Origin: Citrus sinensis
Taxonomy: Eukaryota; Streptophyta; Magnoliopsida; Sapindales; Rutaceae
Assembly: GCF_022201045.2 (NCBI RefSeq)
Contig: NC_068559.1
Coordinates: 21,149,501-21,213,500 of the forward strand
Reading direction: 5' to 3'
DNA: 64,000 bases
Shown here: piece after piece, positions 10,601 through 21,328 of the stretch
How positions within the stretch are numbered: the first letter of the stretch is position 1
Layout of the letters: every line of letters starts with the position of its first letter
Notes under the pieces: generated by a model
What the model was told of the DNA's origin: nothing
What the model saw: only the letters and a program-made list of their open reading frames with translations
Database searches by the model: none
Position numbers and translations under genes: made by a program

Positions 10601-13195
10601 AATTTTTTTGAGCTTTTCCCTGAATTATTTGCATAACGTTCTGATGAGAAACTTTACAGATCCGGAAATGCAGAGCGAGATTGACATGCACATGTCCAAA
10701 GGCGAAGCATCATTCAGTGTTCTATTACTGGTAAATTTCTTTTATTTACTAAATGTTACACAGAAATGTCCAAAGTATTGGACTTGTGTCGTAACATAAA
10801 TTTTTGCTACAACTTCAACAGGTTCCTTCTTCTGAGAATCAGGGGCCGGTAACTCGACCGGCAACCCTAATCTTGAGACGGTCAAGTTTCCAAATCAAGA
10901 TCAATAGTACAGAATATGTAGTGATTGAAGAGAAATTTACAATTAGATTATCGGTATGCTACTTACAATTGATGCACTGTCTGATTGATTAGATTATTAA
11001 TTTTCAATTTGAATTAATTAATTACACTACATAATGTCATTTTGTTGAACAAGGTCCAAGAAAGAAAGAATATCCTATTAATGATTCAACAATTCATTGT
11101 CAGCTTTGATGGACTCTTTAAATCAATCAGTTATTTCTTTATATATTAGAAAATAAATTTATCTTTCAGAGGCAAGTGCATTATTGATCAGTCACTCGTT
11201 TTTTCACATGCAAGATACTAGATATCATTACTTTATTGTTTTTTAAACAGTGCAACATGGACGACTTATAAGATATGGTTGAAAGATGATTAAGCACGAG
11301 ATTTTTTAACCCACCTTTCTGCTTCAGGTTAAAATGCATATATATTTTTGTTCTGAAACTTGTAGTATCCTGCGAAAAGCTGCAGAAAAATTTTCTATTA
11401 TTTATATGCAATGCTTTCATTATCTTTTCCCATCCTATTGATATTGCAGATCAAGATTCCTTCTGGGCTCCCAACAGAATTAATTTTAACATGCTCTGAT
11501 GGTGCTTCGCATTGTTTCAGCACATCTGATTTTCGGTAAGATAATACACATTAATTATGCTTGGAAGTTATTTTGTTCCCAAATAAATTAGCAGTACATG
11601 TTCTTACAACAAAGTTTGTAATTGAGGCCATCCTTCATTGACCATTGTTTACACCCATAGTTTCCAACTTCTAGCTGCGAGTTAAAATCATTCAAAAGAA
11701 ATTGTAAGGGACCCCTTGTCACCAAGTCCACTATAACTTGTATCTGTAATGATGTTTATCTTATTTATTTGGGCTATTGATACATTCATGATTGATGGAA
11801 TATTTTCTGGGTAAGGGACTAAGTGGAGAAAAACAGAAGTAAGAGGCTTGTGTTTTACTTGGACCATTTACCATTAACGTACAGTAGTATGTAGCATAGC
11901 CAGAAATTTTCATTTAGATTTGTGGGGGTAGAGTGTCTAAGTGTAAGAAGGATATGTGGATGGTTAAGTCTAATATAATTTTTCATTTTCTTGTTAAGGT
12001 CTTATGCACCTGTGGATCCCAATTGCCTCTGCCACCAAACATGAAAGTCTTATGACTAATTTTACAAATGTTTCCTTCCAGCTGTCATGGTCTCTGGGAT
12101 TCAAAACTCTTGTTAAACAAACCCAGTTGAGTAAACCACCATCTTTTCCATTTGAATTTCCCATCAGTTGGGCTGAAGAAATGTCTGCAAGAATAAAAAT
12201 CCTTCAGTTGGGTTTATATATAGACACTACGTCTTTCCTAGTAGGGACTAAGTTTTGAAAGGTGTCAAATGTAAATCTTAATGTCAGATACTCTTCTCAA
12301 AAAAAAAAAAAAATGTCAGATACTCATGATAATTTATTTCTTATACCCTATCAAGATTTGTTTTTCTTTCCATCACTATACATAAATTATACAGAGAAAT
12401 TTCATTGCTTGTAAACTTCCATCATGGATCATTTTGCAGAATTGTTTATGTGGTACTATCTGGTGCATACAACAGAAAAACTAGAATTGCATAACAGTGA
12501 TTTCAGTTTGTTTATTAATGTACTGCGCTCTAACATGATGCATTTGATTTTTTTCTTTTTCCTTGGTAGAACTCGTGATTCTCTTGTGCTGACCATGAGA
12601 ATGTTCCAAAACCAGGTATGTTTCCTCACTAGAGCTGCACCTAAGTGATTTCTGCATACATGTGAGTTGTCCTTTTTTTAACCCCAACAAATCTTGATGT
12701 TCTTACATACAATCTATGCTAGCGTAAGAAATTTTCTATCATCATTTGATGTTTATTCTCCAAGAAGTTTGCTTTGACCTGAAAAATAAGAAACATTATT
12801 ATGAAATCTCCATGATTTTCCTTTCTTTTTCATTCTTTTTATGCTTTTTTAACTGCAAGATTGGTTTTAAGAAGCATCATCTCCATCCAGTATCTAGTTA
12901 TAGTAGATGGTTATGTTATGTTCCATTGAGGATGGTATCTAGATATTTATACGGATGTTCTAATTTCTGGTAGAGATCAATTAGTACGGATCTATGAAGA
13001 TCTTTTCTACATGATTAATATCCAAAACTAATTAGTCGGACAAAATTTCCATGGTTGAATTGCTAACTTGGACACCATGCTTCCTTAGATCACCCTTTGA
13101 TTTTATTTGATCCTTTTTCCTTTTCTTTTCTTTCTTTTTCCTTGAAAAAGGCAAAACAGGTGACTAGAGCAAAAAGAATTAAGCCAGATGAATAA
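7683..13195 (+). pseudogene. Membrane-anchored AIR9/SCAB-like Ig-domain protein gene with in-frame stop
   Basis: Exons, all phase-compatible: 7683-7763, 8045-8567, 8656-8762, 8869-8911, 8990-9081, 9835-9883, 10660-10730, 10822-10953, 11450-11535, 12570-12615, and probably 13160-13195. The first ATG in frame is at 7683. Exon 2 encodes several hydrophobic helices (for example AVLFLFLEAASVV and VFPLAFSVIAIVFVF). Exons 3-6 encode an A9/Ig-like module (FQIVGEATPGKKLLGCGYP, WVRHLQDGT, YVVTADDVGKLISVECIP). Exons 7-10 resemble the PH-like region that follows in SCAB actin-binding proteins. A TAA at 8348-8350 interrupts exon 2 in frame between two hydrophobic segments, yet all downstream splice phases are intact. 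It is therefore a recent nonsense allele, or else a shorter membrane protein ends there. The exact family name and biochemical role are not known to me. Confidence 0.6.
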
Positions 13196-13274
13196 ACTGG
13201 GAATTTTTCTCTTGGTAATTGGGTCATTGAAGCTATCAGAATCAGCGGCATTTTGTACGATAGGGCTGAAAAGG

Positions 13275-13455
13275 TATCTTACTATCATTTACTATTAGTT
13301 TTGCCTTTGTTCTTTTTATCTTCTCTAAAGGCAAAGCTAACAGTAAATGATAGTATGATACCCTATAATTTTGATGGAGTATTCTTTGTGGTCAAAATTA
13401 TAGGGTATCATTCTATCAGTTACCGTTAGCTTTGCCTTTGTTCTTTTCCATCTTC
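13275..13455. repeat. Perfect-hairpin repeat with a third, duplicated arm
   Basis: Positions 13330-13375 and 13391-13436 form a long near-perfect inverted repeat with arms ending GGCAAAGCTAAC and GTTAGCTTTGCC. The arm in plus orientation (TAGTTTTGCCTTTGTTCTTTT) also occurs at about 13275-13325 just before the hairpin, as well as at 13408-13455. This is a small MITE-like or fold-back unit just downstream of the Ig-domain gene. No clear target duplication was resolved. Confidence 0.65.
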
Positions 13456-14349
13456 TCCATATTATTTCTATATAACACATTATTCACTCATGAATGCCCA
13501 TTGGTCTGCATTTAAAGTGATCTAATTTGATAACCCATTTGTTTATTCTGACATCTCTATTTGGAATTTTACATTATGACAAGAGAAACATAAGAGCATA
13601 GGCCTTTCTTCTTTCGAGTGTACATCTAGGCGTCTTAATCCATTCTTGGTTAAATATGGATAATTATAAATTAGCATCAAGCTGTTTCTCTAGTTTTCAT
13701 TTAGTGAAAAATAAATATTTCCTAAAATTTTCTCACTGTTTGGGGTGGGAATTTCACCATGCTACTTGTCACAAGTATTTACTCTTTCTTGATTGAGACA
13801 AGACTGTACCTGATTGGAAATTGGGATTTAATGGTCTACAATCCGCTTGATTCTGCTGTTTAGTTTAGAGAGTAAGGCTCAAAAGTATGTTCAGGCATTA
13901 GTATGGCCTAAATAAGCTCTTATTGCAACTTTGAAAATGGTTGTTTACTTGAGCAGCAGACTGGGGCCTAAATAATAATGGCACCTGTTACAAATACTAA
14001 TGTGAGAGTAGAATATATCAGTGGATAATGGAGAACCAATAATATTAATGTTCTAGGGTTGTTATAGGCTAGAAAGTGTAATTAGGGAAATGTTTCTTGA
14101 AAAATCTAGATTTTTTTTTTTTTTGGTTTTCCTCCTAAAAGAATTGTGAAGTCTGCTGTTAATAGAAATTCATTTCTCCCTTTGTATTTATTACCACTTA
14201 TGCTTGCATACCTTTGCACTTATTTGCACCCATGCTTACACGGCCTTGTATGTACCTTTACATTTATATTTCATGCATGCTTAGTTATTTTTGTTAAAAA
14301 TTTTATGAACATTGTATTAATTGTTAGCCTTGCGGCCTTGCCTATTGGC

Positions 14350-14845
14350 TTTAAACATGATTAACCTTTACCACAAGTTTTCACCGATCAAATTAACATT
14401 GTTAATATTTAATATCCTGCATGCTTTGTCCATGCATTTAATTCAAAGATGGCGCATGCATTTCACAAGTATTTATTCTAATGCATGCTTTTTATTGAAT
14501 ATTATGTGCGTTTTGTCTAAGCGTTAAATTTGCTTATGCATGCTTGCTCTATGCACTCAATTGTGATGCATCCTCTTGCTAATTCAAAGATGACTTTAAA
14601 CATGTTTAACCTTTGCCACAACCTTCCACAGGTCAAATCAACATTGTTAATGTTTAATGTCATGCATACTTTGTCCATGCATTTAATTCAAAGATGGCGC
14701 ATACATTACATGCATTTATTCTAATGCGTATATTGCATTAAATGTTATGCATGCTTTTGTCAAACCATTAAATTTGCTTATGCATGCTTTGTCTATACAT
14801 TCAATTGTGATGGATGCGCTCTAAAGTTAATCTTTTTAGTTTCTA
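14350..14845. repeat. Tandem duplication of ~247 bp in the left TIR
   Basis: Two consecutive imperfect copies start near 14350 and 14597. Each begins with a TTAACCTTT-CCACAA block and carries TTTAATTCAAAGATGGCGCAT and many ATGCATGC palindromes. The right arm of the element (16.5-16.9 kb) appears to have only one copy. Confidence 0.7.
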
Positions 14846-15189
14846 ATTATTTATTTATGGCTATTAACTCTTTGACTTTTAATTCAAAAATAAATAAAAT
14901 AAATAGTTGATGTATATGAATCAGCAATGTGTGCATATGATTTAAGATTTAGTGTTTTAAATTAGATTTTTTTTTAATAGAATGATTTTTTTTTATTAGC
15001 TCATTTCACAAGAAATTCTCTTACGTACTAAGGTCTTTCAATTAGATTTAATCCAAGATTCAATGTGAGTTGAACTTTACTCTAATCTAACTGTTCTTTT
15101 AAACCACAGTTTATAGTGGTTGCCCCAACTTGGGTCTATCATAAATTACGTGCCTTACAGGTTGGAATGAATCTTTGGGCTTAACATCG

Positions 15190-15475
15190 ATTTTTCAATC
15201 CACTTGGCAAAGCGATGGAAGCATTAATACGGTCATTCATTTCAAGAAGTCTTTTAAATGTATTAGGGTCATTTTCATTTTCGTTTATAGGTGTAGCTTC
15301 CACAACGAACCAAATAAATGCAAAGTTATCGTTTCTAATCATTGAACATATTTTTTTGTTCGATTAAAACCCTTTTAAGATCTCTTACAGCATTTACAAA
15401 ATTTAACATATTTCTCGAATCATTTCTACAAAATACACAAATATTTTTAAACTGTCGAGTTGGAAATTCTGTCAT
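15190..15475 (-). pseudogene. LOG-like (cytokinin phosphoribohydrolase) fragment, tentative
   Basis: On the minus strand from ATG 15475 a frame reads QFKNICVFC, like the N-terminal RICVFCGSS motif of LOG enzymes. After a frameshift, a second coherent stretch ends MNDRINASIALPSG, resembling the LOG segment DAFIALPGGYGT that precedes the PGGxGTxxE active-site motif. LOG proteins release active cytokinin bases from riboside monophosphates. The glycine-rich catalytic motif is not intact and the middle of the protein is not recognisable, so any function is lost. The fragment sits in the core of the long-TIR element, suggesting transduplication. The assignment is weak to moderate. Confidence 0.35.
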
Positions 15476-17405
15476 TATGACTTTTGAATAAAATGTGGAG
15501 GTTTTAGGTGTTTAAACCAAACTCTTTGAAAGGTTTGTATTGATAAATCTAGCAACTCACTCCTTATATATATACAAATTGTTGATTATATTTTTACACT
15601 CTTTCTTCTGACATTTGAAAAAAAAAAGGAAAAAAAAAAAGCAAGATTGTGCATTTGACTTTTGGTACTTAGAAGCTATAAAGGTTGTCTGGAAAACAAA
15701 TTTCCTTGTCTAGTAATCATTAAAAAAAAAATCCACAAAGTCTTCTTTACATCGACTGTCAATGTACTCAAAGTGCTTGTAAGACTTCCCAAGTGTTAAA
15801 TAGATTGAATAAGATTTTGGCATTATATTGAGTTCAAGGGAGCTGCAAAAGTTTTTAATTGCATTCACCAAGAATGGTAAAAATAATAATACAACGCGAC
15901 GGCTACTACAAGCCAAAGGAGGGTCTGAAGGAGGTGTTGCACTGATTTGAATCTTGGACTTGGACTAGATCCTGTTTTGTCAAAGCGATTGGGTTTGTTG
16001 GCTAACCCCAAAGGAATGATTGGTGCCATATCTCAATTTAGTATTAATCTGGCCTTTTTTTTTTTTTTGGGTTTCTATGGGATTTGATTTCAAGGCAGGA
16101 AATTTGATTATGCGATCCGTTTGTCTCCGACCGCACATCTTAAATAATCAAAGGGACTAAAAATTCTACCTAAAAATCAATCGTAGGCCTAAAGGCCTAG
16201 TCTTATCCATAAGGTATATATTTCTTAGTACACCTAAGCCATTGTATAGGGGCAATCACAGTAGGTTGTGGTTTGGAAGGTATGGAAACATTAGAGTGAG
16301 GTTCAATTCGTATTGAAGTTTTGGCTAAACCTACTTGGAGGACTTTAGCCCATAAGGGAATGTCTTGTGAAGCGAGCTAGTCAAGAATTAATCATTTAAA
16401 AAAAAAAGATAGTTTAAAACACTAAATTATAAATTATATACATATTATTGATTTACATACATCGACTATTTATTTTATTTACTTTTGAATTAAAGGTCAA
16501 AACGTTAGTATCTACAAATAAGTAAATTAGTAGCTAAAGAGGCTCACTTTGGCAAACATGCATTATAATTGAATATATAGATAAAGTATTCATAAGTTAA
16601 TTTAACTCATAAATAAAACATGTATAACATTTAATGCAAAGCATGCATTAAAATAAATGTATGTGATAACTTGTAAAATGCATACACCACCTTAAGATTA
16701 AACACATGGACAAAGTGTGCATGACATTAAATGTTGGCAATATCGATTTGATTGGTGGAAACTTGTGTTAAAAGTTAAACATGTTAAAAGTTAATAAGCA
16801 TGACTAACAACTAATATAATACTTATAAAATTATCAACAAAAATGACTGAATATGCATGAAATTTTATGTAAGAATGCATGCCAATAAATGTAAAGGTGC
16901 ATGCAAAGTCGTTCATGTAAGAATATGAGTAAATAAATGCAAAGGGAGAAATGAAGCCTATAAAAAATAGGCTTTATAATTCTTTTAAGAGGGAAAAAAA
17001 ATTATAGATTTTTCATGAAACATTTTCTAAAACGGTTTTCAAAATACATTTATGTCAATTATCTCACATTTTTTCTAATTAATAACAACCCTAAAATATC
17101 TTAATATTAAATTATTAGTTCTTCTCCATTGGTGTAATCTACTCTCACATCATTATTCACAGTAGGTGTCATTGTTGTTTAGGTTTGAATCCATTATTCA
17201 AGTTTAATGAAACAACAACCATGGACAAAATCATAGCACCAACTTATTTTGTGTGAATATACTTTGGACTTTACTCTCAAGACCGCATAATAGAATTAGG
17301 TGGATCTTAGGCCATTAAACTCAAATTTTTAATTAGGCCCAGTTTTATTTCAATTAAGAAAGTCTCATCTTTGTAACACATGGCCCAGTAAAATTTCTGC
17401 CCGAA

Positions 17406-20269
17406 TTATTCTATAAATATAAGCAATTTCTTAAACATCGCAATTGAATAATTAAAATGCTACAATTACTGTTCACAATTTGAGTACTGATTATGTTTTG
17501 TTATTTGAGATCATCAACCAAGCAGTCGGAGCCGCCGCTTGCAGCGAAGTTATTTGATGGACCCAATTGCAGTTCTGGAAAATAAATAAATACATAAAAT
17601 TCTTTCCCTTATTGTCTTCAGCTTCATACGTCTTCGATGATCAAACTTTTTCTCTCTGTTTCTTCCTTTTAAACTATCAATTTTTCTCTTGAAATTTTTT
17701 AACAGCAACTTATTCGGTTCTTCCATTTGTTATCAAACTTTTGGCAAGCACTTTCAAATAAGGCATTTGATTGCTTTTATATTGTTTTTCTTAAAATAAA
17801 ATAAAATAAAATAAAATTCCTCTGCACGTATCTATGACAAAGGGGCTTCTCATTCCAAGAAGTCAGGTTGGATTTATATTTTGGAGGAACCATAAATTAG
17901 GCTTTATTTGTATTGTCGTTTGAGATTTAGTTTCCAATTTTGCCATGCCGGATTTTCTTTTTTTGGGGGGAAAAAAAAAGGAATGAGTACTACTATTACA
18001 CGGTATCTTCATTGACATGCCATTACGTGTGACAATTGATGATAAGTGACGCATCATTTAGATACAAATTACCAACTTATATTTCCAAACTACGTAAGCA
18101 CTAAGCTATTTGAAACTATTTGGCCAGAAAAATTCAGGAGATTCCCATTGAAAATTAATTCATTTTAAGTAAAATTTCTTCTTGACTCCCTCAAATTTGC
18201 AGGGTCTATGTTATCACCTCCTAAAGTTATTTTTCCTCATTATTGCCCTCGTCGGACCAATCCTAATTTCACCAGAGTGTGTAAGGATATATGTGTATAT
18301 CAGTGGAGCTATGATAAATTTTAAATTTGGACGTTCATTGATATGGATGAAACTATGGTGCAACGGTTGCACCGTACCACTCAATTTTGTCTTTTTCAAT
18401 TAATTACATCTCAATACCTATATTTAAAAAAAAAATGAATAGACACTAGAAGTTACAAATTTTTATATATGAGTCCTCTTTTGGGATAAAAATGGATTTT
18501 AAAAATATTTAACTGTTACTATTATTAATATTTTTAATGTCATTATTATTATATTAATATTATTGTTATTATTATTAAAATTTATTATTTTAAATATTGT
18601 CATGTATTATTATTACTACCATTAAGGATTCTCATTGAAAATTAATTCATTTTAAGTAAAATTAATATTCAACAAAAAAATTCATTGTTGCAAACTCGTT
18701 CATTCTTTAATTTCTACTATCGAATTGTATGGAATTAATGAATAAGAATTTTTTTTCACAATTTTAAAAATTAAGATAAAAATTCCGTTTTAATTATAGA
18801 TGTGTAGGGCACACAAATGTTGAGTTTCTTTTTTTTTTTGGTCCCCTATTAATTATCTTTCTTATGACATTATTACTTTTTATGGGGAGTGAGGTTACTT
18901 ACGCTCTAAAAAATAAATAGTATAAATATACCCACAATGTCATTTATTATTAAGGACATTTTAATATAAATAACTAATAATTTAGTATAGACACACTTAT
19001 AATGCACAGGTGCACCCATGAAATGTATAGTGTAATTATAATATTTTAAACCCTATTTTTTATTCTCAACAAACCCATTGCATCACATAAATTTGTTAGT
19101 TTTAACTAATATTAACTCTTAAAACTCAATCAAATTACTGACCACTCTTATCAAGGAAATCATAACTCTCAAGTTCTCCGCTTATTATGATGTAGAAATT
19201 ATACTAATCAAATTCTCTCTCACACTCAATAAAATTCTGCCATTTAATTTTCATATCAGTGGGGCGTAGCAGTTGTTGATTATTGTTTGCTAAAGGCTTG
19301 ACATAAATTGCTTATTTATTGTTTTGATTCTGAAAAGATAAAATGGCTTATTTGTTTTTCAATATCTAAAATAATAATACATATAATTTGCAGTGTGGAC
19401 AAGAATTATTGTATAATGGGAAGAGCTTTTATGGAATCTTAGTTAAACTAATATTTGAAAGCATATAAGAACTCCTGGTGTCATGAATGTATGAAGAAGA
19501 AACAAAGAGGAAGCCTTAAGTGTATGTTTACAATTTTAAGAGTGTACAAAGTAAAATTTAACTTTTCAAAATACAATGAATGAGTATCCTGAATAAATAA
19601 ATGGGTGTTTGGATCGTTCTTTTATAATGCAAATAACTCCATCCTTTCTAATTTCTATGGTAGTGTAATTAGCTAACTTAATCTAACAAGAAAGTCAACA
19701 TCCCATTTTTCCTAACATTATGGGTCACTGCCTCTATGATACTCCACGCACACGTTATCTCCTCATCCAATAAATTTTTGCCACGATGCTTTTCACGTGA
19801 CTATTTCCACTGCATCTATTTCATAGACGTGGCAACACACTATTTGTCAATTCACCAAAGAGTGTGGTTAGCTAACTTAAGCTTCCACACAGAAATGAGA
19901 AATGCCAAGAGAGTCTACTCACCTACACTTCACCAACCAATTAAAGCTTTGGACATTTTGATTAAATTCAAGCAACTTCCTAATTCACCACAAAAGAAAC
20001 TCCAAAATTAGTCAACAAATTATCAACCCTGGTTGAGAAAAAAGCCCAAAAAAAAAAAAGGTGGGCAAAAGCACTTGAGGAAAAAGAATAAAGTAGAAGA
20101 TAAGATAGAGACACATCAACTCCCCATCGACTCTACTTTTGCTTTCCTTCCCCTCTAAGCCCCAACTCTTTTTCCTGCCAACCTTTATCTTCTTTCCACG
20201 AAGACACTGCCCTTAAACAAACTGCTTTTCAAAATTCGGTACACTGAATTTCTCATTTTAGATTGAAAC
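17406..20269. other. Intergenic DNA upstream of the ATL gene
   Basis: No gene was recognised. A near-identical block of about 36 bp (CATTGAAAATTAATTCATTT and flanks) occurs at 18139-18176 and again at 18628-18663. The final 250 bases before 20270 are CT/A-rich and probably contain the ATL promoter and leader, but no convincing TATA box could be fixed. Confidence 0.5.
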
Positions 20270-21328
20270 ATGAGTACTTCAGTTGGGAATAATCAAAATC
20301 CATGGGCACCATATGCTACCTACAAAGATTGTTCGCAAGCGATATGTAGCATATATTGTCCTCAAGGGTGCTACACAATTTTCCCACCGCCCCCTCCATT
20401 TAACCTGGAAGATGAAGATGATGATTCAGGCACTGATTTTTCTCCTTTGATCATCGCGGTCATTGGCATCCTGGCAAGTGCTTTTATCCTTGTCACTTAT
20501 TATACTATCATCTCTAAGTATTGTAAAAGAAGGAGCGATGAAACTGGCCTAGAGTTCAGTGAAAATCGAGATCAAATGAGTGCTGATGATCAGGCATGGC
20601 AGCTTGGTAACAATGTTGGTTTAGATGAAGCACTTATTAAATCTATAACTGTTTGTAAGTACAAGAAAGGTGATGGATTGGTTGAAGGCACAGATTGTTC
20701 AGTCTGTTTAAGTGAGTTTCAAGAACATGAAAGCTTAAGGTTATTGCCAAAATGTAACCATGCATTTCATCTTCCTTGTATTGACACTTGGTTAAAATCT
20801 CACTCGAGTTGCCCCCTTTGCCGGGCCACTATTATTTCATTTCCCGCTGCTCAAGCTTCAGCTCCAGGGGAAGTAAGTGAATCTGATGCTAATGTTTCTG
20901 CGCATCAATATCAGCACACAAATGACGCTGCTGTTTTGGTGATACATGACATCGAAGACGGGGTGAATAATGAAGCTGTTGTTAGCATTGTTGTTAATGA
21001 TGAGGCTCCAAAGACACCAAATGTTCAAGATGATAGCATAATTGAAGTTGGGGTTGATGCATTGCCAATTAGAAGATCAGTTTCATTGAACTCTTCTTCG
21101 TGTCAAGGTCCATTCTTGGTTGCTGATATTTTAAGCACAAATGAAGAAGATGATGATGATGCAGAAATTCAATTGGAGAGCACTGAAAAGATTAACAGTA
21201 GTAGAAGCAAAGTGATGAATCTTGTTAGAAATTCTTCTCTTGGTTTGAAAAGATCAATTTCAACAGGGAGATTCAAGTTCACAAGGTATGGATCAAAAGA
21301 TGGAAATTCCGTTATTATTCCAAATTAA
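20270..21328 (+). CDS. RING-H2 E3 ubiquitin ligase, ATL51/52-type
   Basis: Intronless 352-residue protein, as expected for the plant ATL family. The N-terminal segment ([31 protein letters not shown]) is typical of the ATL51-54 subgroup. One transmembrane helix lies at about residues 58-84, followed by a basic stretch (KYCKRRS) and a GLD motif at 117. The canonical RING-H2 is C143-x2-C146-x15-C162-x-H164-x2-H167-x2-C170-x10-C181-x2-C184, with the conserved Trp174. All eight zinc ligands are present. The C-terminal 165 residues are acidic and Ser-rich and end in a basic tail. ATL proteins act as membrane-anchored E3 ligases that recruit E2 enzymes; the substrate is unknown. It starts at the first ATG of the frame. 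Confidence 0.93.
   Translation: MSTSVGNNQNPWAPYATYKDCSQAICSIYCPQGCYTIFPPPPPFNLEDEDDDSGTDFSPLIIAVIGILASAFILVTYYTIISKYCKRRSDETGLEFSENRDQMSADDQAWQLGNNVGLDEALIKSITVCKYKKGDGLVEGTDCSVCLSEFQEHESLRLLPKCNHAFHLPCIDTWLKSHSSCPLCRATIISFPAAQASAPGEVSESDANVSAHQYQHTNDAAVLVIHDIEDGVNNEAVVSIVVNDEAPKTPNVQDDSIIEVGVDALPIRRSVSLNSSSCQGPFLVADILSTNEEDDDDAEIQLESTEKINSSRSKVMNLVRNSSLGLKRSISTGRFKFTRYGSKDGNSVIIPN

Larger units (their letters stand above)
13744..17405. mobile_element. Long-TIR (fold-back / Mutator-like) element
   Basis: The left arm (about 13744-15210) matches the reverse complement of the right arm (about 16140-17405) in collinear blocks. Examples are GTGAGAGTAGA near 14002 paired with the complement near 17145, GATTTAGTGTTTTAAA near 14945 paired with 16420, and TGATTGAGACAAGACT near 13790 paired with 17345. 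Arms are about 1.3-1.5 kb and diverged. The left arm is longer because of a tandem duplication of about 247 bp. The core (15.2-16.1 kb) contains a LOG-like fragment. Very long terminal repeats around a captured gene fragment suggest a Mutator-like (Pack-MULE-type) or fold-back element. The ends are approximate and no 9-bp target duplication was confirmed. Confidence 0.7.
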
